From assembly GCA_045600585.1 (NCBI GenBank), contig JAZRYE010000018.1:1-64000 (forward strand): 64,000 bases of DNA, written 5' to 3'. The position numbers and the translations under genes are program-made. Source of the DNA: JAZRYE01 sp045600585. GTDB lineage: Bacteria > Bacillota_I > Bacilli_A > RFN20 > CAG-826. Positions 54,156-62,605 of the stretch are shown piece by piece. Position 1 is the first letter of the stretch. Each line of letters starts with the position of its first letter. The notes under the pieces are model-generated. The model was not told the DNA's origin, ran no database searches, and was given only the letters and a program-made list of their open reading frames with translations.

Positions 54156-57100
54156 ATGGATGTTGTGTTTAAAAAAGATACAAATAAAAAGACGTTAAAA
54201 GATAGACTTTCTTTTCTAAAAAATAGAGAATCGATTTTTTATTATTATGTCTTTCTTTTAGTTGTTGGTATCCTCTTTTTAATTAGTTCAACTTTTATCA
54301 ATAGAGGTACAACTCCATTCACTGGAGACTATGTCTCACAAGAATATGCTTTCTATACAAATGGTTATGATGACTGGTGGCATTTTCTCAAAACAGGCAA
54401 GTTTGTTTTATATGATCCAAATACATTTTTAGGAGCGAGTAATATTGGTTCAAATACATTCTATTATTTGTTTGATCCTTTCTTCTTCCCAATACTTCTT
54501 TGTCCAAGACAATTAATCCCTCAAGGAATGGTGATTCTAACTATTTTTAAAATTGCTACTGCGGGATTAATGTTCTACTTCTATATGCGATATTTAGGAG
54601 CATCAATTCATGCGAGCAAGATATCCGGATTGGCATATGCTTTTTCTGGTTGGATGGCGTGGTATTTATGGTTCAATCATATGACCGAAATTACTATCGT
54701 CTTCCCACTTATGTTAATGGGAGTAGAAAGAGTAATTAGAACTAAGAAACCATGGCTATTAGCGTTTGCTATTTTCCTTATGGGAATAACCAATTTCTTC
54801 TTCCTTGTTTGCTGCACATTTGCTGCATTTTTCTACGCAATGTTCCGTTATTTTCAAAGAATTAAGTTAAATTCTGGTAGAGATAATTTAGAAATAATTG
54901 GATATGGATTTATCGCGTTTGCAACAGGATTATTAATGTCTTGCATGGTTGTTGTTCCAGCAGCAATTGTTTCTTTAAATGCTCCTCGAGCACAGAATAC
55001 AAGTTACTTAGATGCATTAAAAGAATGTCTCAAAAATTTAACTAATAAAGAATACCTTAAAAAGCTATGGGACATGATGACTTCTTGGAAGAATTTAACT
55101 GTTAGAAGTTATCAAATTAAAGAGAGAAATTATTTCCCTTTAATTGAATATATTTTCCCTGCAATGACATGTAGAGAAATACCTTTGGTAGACTATGCTC
55201 ATTCTTATGACAATGTTGGTGGCTCATTATTTATTTATTACCCAATCATCATGTTATTAGTACCAGCACTTATTAAGTCATGTAGAGAAAAGCATTTTTC
55301 TCCATTAATTGGTACAGCATTACTTGTCGCGGCGGTATTTACTCCATTTTGTTATTACTTATTCCATGGCCTTACTAGTGAACCTTATGGAAGATGGACA
55401 TTATTTGTTGAAACAAGCGCGATTGCTTATGTTGGCTTATATTTAGATAAATTTAAAAAAGATTCAAATTGGTCTTTGATTATCGGCTATGTTACTACTG
55501 AATTATTGATTTTATTAGCATGTATATTAGCCCATAAATTAACTCTTCTTGATAATGGAGAAATGTTTAGTGAATACGTTCCAATTAAACTTGGAGGTGT
55601 TCTTGCAGCAGCCTATGTCACAATCGTTTTTGTACTTTTAAGAGTATTCAAAAATAAGAAGTTTTTGCATTACATATTTATTGGTCTTATTTCTATTGAA
55701 GCTATCGCAATGGGAGCGTTTATTATTGAAGGACATGGTGTAGAAGATTACACCCAAACAAACAATGGCCTAGACAATAATAATGTTCTCCATTCTATTG
55801 TTAGTAAAATCTCTAAAAATGATCCTGATTATTATCGTTGTTACTCAACATTACAAAATTCCAGAGCAAGAAATGATGGAATGAGAAATGGTTATAATGG
55901 TTTAGGATTTTTCCATTCTGTTTATAACTTTAATCCTGCTGATTTTTTAAACTGGTCTGCAATTAATGATAACCACGCACCTGAAGGATGGTCTGCTTCA
56001 TATGTTGAAAAACGTATGAACCTTGATGAATTCTTAGGCGTTAAATATTACTTTGTTTTAAAAGAAGAATATCGTTATAAAAAAGCTGCACAAAGCGGTA
56101 GTTATCGAAGCAATGTCCCTTTATATTTTGTTGATATTACAGATAAATATCCCAATGATAAATTCTATGTTTTTGAGAACACAAAATTCATTGATTTAGG
56201 TTTTAGTTATGACCGTGTTTATTCCACTAATTCAGAAGAAGATCCAACAGCGACATTAGCTACCAATGATGTTATTAAAAATGAAGAAATGTATCTTGAT
56301 GGAGCAATTGCTAATTATGAAGATGCTTCTAAATTATTAGAGGAATCTAATGGCCAATTAACAGTTAAGCCTTCATCTAATTTCACCTTTAAAGCAAATA
56401 GAATCACAGTAACTAGTAGAACACCTGGTTCATCTATTAGTGATGAAGCAAATAGATACATCCAATCCGCGTTCGATGTTAGCAAATTAGGCCCATGTTA
56501 TAGATTACCAGTTGATACATTATTAAATATTGAAAATCATCCTTCATCAAAACCAGTCACTGTTAATCAATCTAATAATGCGAATAACGACACATTTGTT
56601 AATGTTATTAAATTCCCAAATACATCATCTTCAAATTACAAATATGATCCAAAAGGTATGATGTTCTATTTAAAAAATTATTATCACTGGGATTATCGTA
56701 TTGATGTTTATTTTGTGGATGTAGATGGCAATATTGTTACTTGGGATGATCATAATGATCAAAAATTAACCATTGGTAGTTATACAAGTAGAAAAACTTG
56801 GAGAGGATTCTATATTGCTCCAACTTATGATAATGGGGGAAACATCATTAAAGATGCACCTAAAATTGATAGAATTATCATCTGTAATAAAGGTAAAAAA
56901 TCAAAGTCTTACGATCTTTATTTTGATACCGCTACTAACTATGAAAATAGACTTCAAAAACACTTTGATAACCCATTAACTGATGTGAAATATGGCACTA
57001 ATAAATTTACATTTAAAACAAACTTCTCTTCTTCTCGCGTAGTTGTTACACAAATCGCATATGAAGATGGCTGGAGCGTTATTGCTAGAAATAATCTAGG

Positions 57101-57392
57101 CGAAGTTAAAAAGCTTAATGTTTATATGTTACAAGGTGGTTTCGTTTCCTTTGTCGCGCCAAGTGGTAATTACTCATACGAATTGACCTATTACACGCCT
57201 TATTTAGAGCTCGGTTCTTATTTATCCGACATTGGTTTATTTATCTTCCTAACGTCTTATTTTGGCTATTTATATATGGATAATGAATTAAAGAGTTCTT
57301 CTCTTGCTTTTGACGATGAGTTCAAACGTAAAAAGAATGGAAAATTCTTTAAATTATTTAAGCTACCATATGGAAAAGAGAATTCTTTATGA
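54156..57392 (+). CDS. YfhO-like multi-pass membrane glycosyltransferase
   Basis: 1078 residues. About 12 membrane segments lie in the first 550 residues, including the GDYVSQEYAFYTNGYDDWW loop with acidic residues typical of GT-C enzymes. A large outside domain of about 480 residues (Asn, Tyr and Thr rich) follows, then a last membrane segment. YfhO-family proteins glycosylate lipoteichoic acid or exported polymers with lipid-linked sugar. Its TGA overlaps the rsuA ATG as ATGA. It may work with the GT2/GtrA enzyme at 5.7 kb. Confidence 0.85.
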   Translation: MDVVFKKDTNKKTLKDRLSFLKNRESIFYYYVFLLVVGILFLISSTFINRGTTPFTGDYVSQEYAFYTNGYDDWWHFLKTGKFVLYDPNTFLGASNIGSNTFYYLFDPFFFPILLCPRQLIPQGMVILTIFKIATAGLMFYFYMRYLGASIHASKISGLAYAFSGWMAWYLWFNHMTEITIVFPLMLMGVERVIRTKKPWLLAFAIFLMGITNFFFLVCCTFAAFFYAMFRYFQRIKLNSGRDNLEIIGYGFIAFATGLLMSCMVVVPAAIVSLNAPRAQNTSYLDALKECLKNLTNKEYLKKLWDMMTSWKNLTVRSYQIKERNYFPLIEYIFPAMTCREIPLVDYAHSYDNVGGSLFIYYPIIMLLVPALIKSCREKHFSPLIGTALLVAAVFTPFCYYLFHGLTSEPYGRWTLFVETSAIAYVGLYLDKFKKDSNWSLIIGYVTTELLILLACILAHKLTLLDNGEMFSEYVPIKLGGVLAAAYVTIVFVLLRVFKNKKFLHYIFIGLISIEAIAMGAFIIEGHGVEDYTQTNNGLDNNNVLHSIVSKISKNDPDYYRCYSTLQNSRARNDGMRNGYNGLGFFHSVYNFNPADFLNWSAINDNHAPEGWSASYVEKRMNLDEFLGVKYYFVLKEEYRYKKAAQSGSYRSNVPLYFVDITDKYPNDKFYVFENTKFIDLGFSYDRVYSTNSEEDPTATLATNDVIKNEEMYLDGAIANYEDASKLLEESNGQLTVKPSSNFTFKANRITVTSRTPGSSISDEANRYIQSAFDVSKLGPCYRLPVDTLLNIENHPSSKPVTVNQSNNANNDTFVNVIKFPNTSSSNYKYDPKGMMFYLKNYYHWDYRIDVYFVDVDGNIVTWDDHNDQKLTIGSYTSRKTWRGFYIAPTYDNGGNIIKDAPKIDRIIICNKGKKSKSYDLYFDTATNYENRLQKHFDNPLTDVKYGTNKFTFKTNFSSSRVVVTQIAYEDGWSVIARNNLGEVKKLNVYMLQGGFVSFVAPSGNYSYELTYYTPYLELGSYLSDIGLFIFLTSYFGYLYMDNELKSSSLAFDDEFKRKKNGKFFKLFKLPYGKENSL

Positions 57393-58090
57393 GACTAGAT
57401 AGATATTTGGCCAATTCTGGTGTTGGAACTAGAAGTGAAGTTAAAAAATTAATTCATAAAAAACTTGTTACAGTAAACGGAGTAGTGGCAAGAAGTGATT
57501 CTTTATCTATTGATGAAAATAAAGATGAAGTTAGGGTTGATAACGAATTAATTAAATATCAAGAATTCTATTATGTTCTCATCAACAAACCACAAGGATA
57601 TGTATCCGCGGTTGAAGATAATGTTTATCCTCCGATTACTGATTTAATTCCCGAATATGATTTTGCAAAGTTATATCCAGTTGGAAGGCTTGATGTAGAT
57701 ACAACAGGAACACTTTTATTAACTAATAATGGAGATTTATGTCATAAACTTTTATCTCCTAAATATCACGTTGGTAAAACATATTTTGTTACAGTTGATG
57801 GAGTGATTAAAAATACATTAGTTGAAGCGTTTAAAAAAGGAATCATACTCGATGATGAACTTACATTACCAGCAAAGCTAAAAATAATATCTCCAAATGA
57901 ATCTGAATTAACTATTCATCAAGGTAAGTTTCATCAAGTAAAAAGAATGTTTCAAGCTTTTGGTTTAAAGGTAATTAAACTCGATAGAAAATCATTTGCG
58001 TTCTTAAATCATGAAGATCTTGAAATCAGTGAATATCGAGAACTTAATGATGATGAAGTTAATAGACTAATTGAACTAGTTAATAAATAG
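57389..58090 (+). CDS. rsuA: RsuA/RluB-type pseudouridine synthase
   Basis: 233 residues: N-terminal S4 domain (RLDRYLANSGVGTRSEVKKLI) and catalytic domain with PVGRLDVDTTGTLLLTNNG, the GRLDxxTxG motif of this subgroup. RsuA makes pseudouridine 516 in 16S rRNA; the length of 233 fits RsuA best. Coupled to yfhO by ATGA; ends at a bidirectional terminator. Confidence 0.93.
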   Translation: MRLDRYLANSGVGTRSEVKKLIHKKLVTVNGVVARSDSLSIDENKDEVRVDNELIKYQEFYYVLINKPQGYVSAVEDNVYPPITDLIPEYDFAKLYPVGRLDVDTTGTLLLTNNGDLCHKLLSPKYHVGKTYFVTVDGVIKNTLVEAFKKGIILDDELTLPAKLKIISPNESELTIHQGKFHQVKRMFQAFGLKVIKLDRKSFAFLNHEDLEISEYRELNDDEVNRLIELVNK

Positions 58091-58112
58091 AAAAGAGGCA
58101 TAAACCTCTTTT
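58091..58112. terminator. bidirectional terminator
   Basis: AAAAGAGG and CCTCTTTT around a 6-nt loop, between convergent rsuA and rsmI. Confidence 0.8.
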
Positions 58113-58114
58113 AT

Positions 58115-58954
58115 TTACCGTGTGATTTTTTTCACGTAGTTTTTATTAACTTTATATTCTTCCGAAACAATTTCTGCCGCGGTCTTTTTTGTTACACCTT
58201 TATCGAGTAATTGATTGAATCTATTTAATAAGTCCACATCTGTAACGACTTCTTCTTGTTTATTTCCTTCAACAATAAGAACCATTTCTCCTTTTAGAGT
58301 TAATTCATCAATTTCACATAATTCATCAAGAGTACCTCTAATGTATTCTTCGTTTAATTTTGTTAATTCACGGGCAAGAACAATGTTTCTATTACCTAAT
58401 ACTGATTTGATGTTTTCTAATGATCTTTTGATTCTATGTGGTGATTCATAAAAGATGATGGTTTCTTTTCTATTTTTAAGTTCTTCTAATTCGCTTTTTG
58501 CTTCGTTATCTTTAGCGGATAAAAAGCCATAATAATAGAAGTGACTTGTTTCTAATCCAGATGCTACTAAAGCATTAATAAAAGCAGAAGGTCCACTTAC
58601 TGTTGATACCGCGATATCTTGAGCGATAGCTTCTTTTACAAGTATTGCTCCCGGATCACTTATTCCCGGATAACCAGCATCAGAAACATATACAACTTTC
58701 TTACCTTCTTTAATCTTATTAATTAAATATAAGGAAGCTTCTTTTTCATTGTGCTCTCTTAAAGAGAACAATTCTTTTTTGATGCCAAAATTAGAAAGAA
58801 GAGAATATGTATTTCTCGTATCTTCAGCAGCGATGATATCTGCAAGAGAAAATACTTCCAACGCTCTTTTGGAAACTTCGCTTAAGTTACCAATTGGAGT
58901 GGCAACCAAATATAAAAGTGGTTTTGAATTATCAAAACTTTTACTTCTTTTCAT
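58115..58954 (-). CDS. rsmI: 16S rRNA 2'-O-methyltransferase RsmI
   Basis: Methylates the ribose of C1402 in 16S rRNA. 279 residues: LVATPIGNLSEVSKRALEVF at the start, AEDTRNTYSLL, VSDAGYPGISDPG and FYESPHRI. ATG 58954 is the natural start; 18 codons of open frame upstream lie inside the ricT tail. It overlaps the ricT stop by 14 nt. In Bacillus yabA sits between ricT and rsmI; here it is missing. Confidence 0.95.
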   Translation of the reverse strand: MKRSKSFDNSKPLLYLVATPIGNLSEVSKRALEVFSLADIIAAEDTRNTYSLLSNFGIKKELFSLREHNEKEASLYLINKIKEGKKVVYVSDAGYPGISDPGAILVKEAIAQDIAVSTVSGPSAFINALVASGLETSHFYYYGFLSAKDNEAKSELEELKNRKETIIFYESPHRIKRSLENIKSVLGNRNIVLARELTKLNEEYIRGTLDELCEIDELTLKGEMVLIVEGNKQEEVVTDVDLLNRFNQLLDKGVTKKTAAEIVSEEYKVNKNYVKKITR

Positions 58955-60083
58955 TGTTGTTGTTTCTTTCTTTACTTTGTCTATTTTGTTGCTCGTTTTG
59001 ACCACCATTAGGACGACGATAGTTATTGTGTCTGTGTTGGTTATTATTACGAGGTTGATTGTTGTTTCTTTGTTGATTGTTATTTTGTTGATTATTTTGA
59101 TTATTCTTTACTTGTTGTTGATTGTTTCTCTGCTCATTATTTTTGTTTTGTTGTTGAGGAGTAGGATTCTTTTGTTGAGGCTTTTCGTTTTGTTTATCCT
59201 TATTTTGATTTTGGATATCTTTCTTAAAGTCTTTCTTTGGTAATCTAAATTCCTTGTTATAGTCGTCTAAAGAATAAATCTTTATATCTTCTTCATTTTC
59301 AACCCTAACAACTCTACTAACGATGTTGATATTTGTTACTGTATATTCAATCTTTTCAATGAATACTTTTGTTCCTAATTCAGGGAATGCTTTTTTGTCT
59401 TCTGTATAAGCATCATCTTCATATTTTAAACAGCAAATTAACTTGCCACATTGACCACTTAACTTTGGAATGTTGATTGCAAGCATTTGATTCTTCGCTC
59501 TATTGATAGAGATGCCATCGAATTCATTTAAGAATGTGGAGCAGCAAAGTGGTAAACCACAAATACCAATTCCACCTACCATTTTTGCTTTATCTCTTGA
59601 TCCAACTTGTCTTAAATCAATACGTGTATGAAGTTTAGCTGCTAATACTTTTAATAATTCACGGAAGTCGACTCTTTCATCTGCTAAATAGGAGAATAAG
59701 ACCTTGGTTTTATCTAATGTGTATTCACATGAAATAAGATTCATATCAAGGTTTAATCTAGTGATTTCTGCTTGGCATACTTCCATAGCAAATTTAGCGT
59801 CTCTAATATTGCTATCATAGGCACGTAAGTCTGCATCTGTAGCTTTTCTTAGAATAGGTTTTAGTCCTAATTCGCTTTTATATTTCTTTATATCAATTGG
59901 TTCTAAAACAATAAGTCCAAGTTCCATTCCTCTCATTGTTTCGACAACAACTTTTTCTTCTAATTTATAGTCAAAATCATACACGCCAAAATAGTATGTA
60001 CGAGTGCCGTTAATAAATCTTACTCCGGCATATGCTTTATATGATGAGTTATCAATAACTGCTTGTTGAGTGACTGTTTCCAT
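58941..60083 (-). CDS. ricT: PSP1-domain protein RicT with Asn/Gln-rich tail
   Basis: Residues 1-285 are the RicT (YaaT) protein, which with RicA and RicF binds a [4Fe-4S] cluster and assists RNase Y in mRNA processing in Bacillus. Cys ligands are visible at 175, 180, 181, 212, 217 and 218 (GICGLPLCCS, QCGKLICC). Residues 286-380 form a low-complexity tail almost entirely of Asn, Gln, Lys and Arg, absent in Bacillus. ricA and ricF are not in the window. It follows holB after 3 nt. Confidence 0.92.
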   Translation of the reverse strand: METVTQQAVIDNSSYKAYAGVRFINGTRTYYFGVYDFDYKLEEKVVVETMRGMELGLIVLEPIDIKKYKSELGLKPILRKATDADLRAYDSNIRDAKFAMEVCQAEITRLNLDMNLISCEYTLDKTKVLFSYLADERVDFRELLKVLAAKLHTRIDLRQVGSRDKAKMVGGIGICGLPLCCSTFLNEFDGISINRAKNQMLAINIPKLSGQCGKLICCLKYEDDAYTEDKKAFPELGTKVFIEKIEYTVTNINIVSRVVRVENEEDIKIYSLDDYNKEFRLPKKDFKKDIQNQNKDKQNEKPQQKNPTPQQQNKNNEQRNNQQQVKNNQNNQQNNNQQRNNNQPRNNNQHRHNNYRRPNGGQNEQQNRQSKERNNNNEKK

Positions 60084-60086
60084 TTT

Positions 60087-61082
60087 TTAGTCCTCCTTAA
60101 TAATACTGAATATCAAGTGATCCAATAATAACGGAACACTGACATTGGAATTTAGGATATTTCTATCTTTCAAAATCTCTAATAAACTTTCTTGAACATG
60201 GCCAAGGCTATGAGCAAGATTTGTTAATACTTCAATATATGAAGAGTTTATAGGTTCTTTATCATGCTGAATATTTAATATGTCTTCAAATAATTCAGCG
60301 AGGATATCAAGGAAGAACCTACAAGATTCCTTAGTTTTAATTTGTGGAATGATGTTGTGCTGGCAATGGTATATAGCAGAACGGTAATCATCCGCGGCAA
60401 ACGCATCGAGAAGATCGATAATTGCTTTTTTTGCTGATACGTATTCTTTTTTCTCGTCTTCGTTATTAACTAAATCATAGATAAGTTCTGCATCATTATA
60501 GAAATAACTTAATAATTCCGCATCTTCTTTTTCGACATTGAGTTCTACTGCTTCATTAATGATTGTTTTTCTATCGATGAGCTTTAGTCTTAATACTTGG
60601 CAACGAGAAATAATGGTTGGAAGAACATTGCTTTCATTGTTTGTGGTTAAGAAAGCATAGATATCCATTCCTGGTTCTTCAAGGAACTTAAGAATGCTAT
60701 TGACTGCTTCTGTAGTCATATTTTCAACAAGATGAAGAACATAAATCATGATGCCTTTTTCTTCAAAAGCTTTCTTTTCAAATCTTGATTCAATTTCTCC
60801 AACTTCTTCCTTTTTGATTGTCTTTTTACTTCCATCATAAACAATCATATCTGGATAGTTTTCATCATCCACACGTAAACATGTAATACAAGAATTACAA
60901 GCAAGTGGAGAAGGGTCATCACAAAGAATTGATTTTGCTAAGTATTTTGCAACTTCAAGTAAAGGCGTACCAGGATTACCAGAAACTAAAAAAGCATGTG
61001 AAAGGTGCTTAGTTTTAAGCGAATTCACGAATGTTTGATAAATAACTGGCTGATAATTCCTTAAGTACTTTTCTACTTGCAT
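60087..61082 (-). CDS. holB: DNA polymerase III subunit delta'
   Basis: A clamp-loader subunit of 331 residues. Sensor and zinc parts: CDDPSPLACNSCITC (four Cys), YVLHLVENMTTEAVNSILKFLEEP, and TTNNESNVLPTIISRCQ, the SRC motif. It overlaps the tmk stop by 10 nt. It works with the dnaX product and the beta clamp (dnaN), both in this window. Confidence 0.94.
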   Translation of the reverse strand: MQVEKYLRNYQPVIYQTFVNSLKTKHLSHAFLVSGNPGTPLLEVAKYLAKSILCDDPSPLACNSCITCLRVDDENYPDMIVYDGSKKTIKKEEVGEIESRFEKKAFEEKGIMIYVLHLVENMTTEAVNSILKFLEEPGMDIYAFLTTNNESNVLPTIISRCQVLRLKLIDRKTIINEAVELNVEKEDAELLSYFYNDAELIYDLVNNEDEKKEYVSAKKAIIDLLDAFAADDYRSAIYHCQHNIIPQIKTKESCRFFLDILAELFEDILNIQHDKEPINSSYIEVLTNLAHSLGHVQESLLEILKDRNILNSNVSVPLLLDHLIFSIIKED

Positions 61083-61693
61083 AATCTTGCTAAAATCGCA
61101 TTAAGTGTATCTTTTGCAACTTCTTCTCTACTCTTTCCAGCATCGATAATGACATATCTATCTGGATATCTCTTTGCAAGGTCTAAAAATGTATTTCTAA
61201 CCTTGTTGTGGAATTCTAATTTTTCTAAGTCTAAGCGATTAACTTCTCTTTCTGAATTGGCAGAAATTCTTGCTAAACCAATTTCTGGATTTAAATCAAA
61301 AAGAAGTGTTAAATCTGGCCATGTATTTTCGGTAGCAAATAAGTTAATGTTTAATACTTCATCAATACCTAATCCTCTTGCTCCGCCTTGATAGGCTAAA
61401 GAAGAATCTAAGTAACGATCGCAAACAACAATTTTGCCTTCTTTTATTGCTGGCCAAACTTTTTCTACTAAATGTTGTCTTCTACTAGCTGCGTATAATA
61501 AAGCTTCTGTTCTTGAATCCATCATAGTGTTAGCTTTATCTAAGATAACATTTCTGATTTGCTCACTAATTGGGGTTCCGCCTGGCTCTCTTGTACGAAC
61601 AACTTGGTAACCCATTTCTTCTAATTTTTTAACAGCCTCTTCAACCGCGGTTGTTTTGCCTGATCCTTCAGGTCCTTCTAAAGTAATAAACAT
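61073..61693 (-). CDS. tmk: thymidylate kinase
   Basis: Phosphorylates dTMP to dTDP. 206 residues: P-loop LEGPEGSGKTTA, substrate motif TREPGGTPISEQIR, and DRYLDSSLAYQGGARG. It starts 11 nt after the recR stop and overlaps holB. yaaQ and yaaR, found between tmk and holB in Bacillus, are missing. Confidence 0.97.
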   Translation of the reverse strand: MFITLEGPEGSGKTTAVEEAVKKLEEMGYQVVRTREPGGTPISEQIRNVILDKANTMMDSRTEALLYAASRRQHLVEKVWPAIKEGKIVVCDRYLDSSLAYQGGARGLGIDEVLNINLFATENTWPDLTLLFDLNPEIGLARISANSEREVNRLDLEKLEFHNKVRNTFLDLAKRYPDRYVIIDAGKSREEVAKDTLNAILARLCK

Positions 61694-61704
61694 ATGGATT
61701 TCTC

Positions 61705-62301
61705 CTATAATTTTCTTCTACCTTCAATTGCTTTTGATAATGTCAAAGCATCTGTGTAATCTAAGTTACCACCCATTTGTAAGCCATAGGCTAAACGAGT
61801 GATATTTTCTACATATGGTTCTAATATTTTTGATAGATATACAGCGGTTGTTTCACCTTCAATTGTTGGGTTTGTAGCAATGATAATTTCTTTTACTTCT
61901 CCACCCTTAACTCTATCTATTAATCCTTGGATATTTAAATCTTCAATACCCTTACCTTTTGAAATGGATATTACTCCACCTAAAACGTGATATACCCCGT
62001 GATATCCCTCTGCATTTTCAAAAGCCAATAAATCCTTTGGATAACTAACTACCATTAAAACTGATTTATCTCTTGATTCATCAGAACATATCTCACATAC
62101 TTCGCCTTCAGTTAAGCAACCACATATAGGGCAGGTATGGATTTTTGATTTAAGTTCTTTAACAGCGTTAGAAAACTCTACTAGATCTTCTTCATCCATA
62201 TCTAGCATTGCATACGCCATACGTTCTGCGCTTCTTTTGCCTACGCTTGGAAGTTTGGCTAATGATTCTTCTAATCTTATTAAAGATTTTAATTTTTCCA
62301 T
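61705..62301 (-). CDS. recR: recombination mediator RecR
   Basis: 198 residues: helix-hairpin-helix (LAKLPSVGKRSAERMA), Cys4 zinc finger (CPICGCLTEGEVCEIC) and TOPRIM domain (VVSYPKDLLAFENAEG). Works with RecF (26.9 kb) and RecO to load RecA. Its ATG overlaps the ybaB stop by one base. Confidence 0.97.
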   Translation of the reverse strand: MEKLKSLIRLEESLAKLPSVGKRSAERMAYAMLDMDEEDLVEFSNAVKELKSKIHTCPICGCLTEGEVCEICSDESRDKSVLMVVSYPKDLLAFENAEGYHGVYHVLGGVISISKGKGIEDLNIQGLIDRVKGGEVKEIIIATNPTIEGETTAVYLSKILEPYVENITRLAYGLQMGGNLDYTDALTLSKAIEGRRKL

Positions 62302-62603
62302 TAGAAACCTAATCCGCCAGCTTGTCCTGTGATTTCTTCTTGAATCTTGTCGCTCTTTTCTTGAATTTGGTCAATTAATTCATTAACTGCTAATGTGATC
62401 ATAGCGACGACCATTTCTTTGTTTTCAACATCGAATGCATCATCATCAATTTCAATAGCTGTGATTCTCTTACTACCTAACATTTTGACAGTAACAGCGC
62501 CACCTTTCGTGATGCTGAATTCTTCTTGCTCTAATGCAGCTTGTGCTTTTCTTAATTTAGCTTGCATTCTTTGAGCTTGTTGAATCATTTGTTGCATATT
62601 CAT
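62301..62603 (-). CDS. ybaB: YbaB/EbfC nucleoid-associated protein
   Basis: A 100-residue DNA-binding dimer: a Met/Gln-rich N-terminal helix (MNMQQMIQQAQRMQAKLRKAQ), the core ITKGGAVTVKMLGSKRI, and C-terminal GQAGGLGF. Always found between dnaX and recR. 2-nt gap to dnaX. Confidence 0.95.
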   Translation of the reverse strand: MNMQQMIQQAQRMQAKLRKAQAALEQEEFSITKGGAVTVKMLGSKRITAIEIDDDAFDVENKEMVVAMITLAVNELIDQIQEKSDKIQEEITGQAGGLGF

Positions 62604-62605
62604 AA

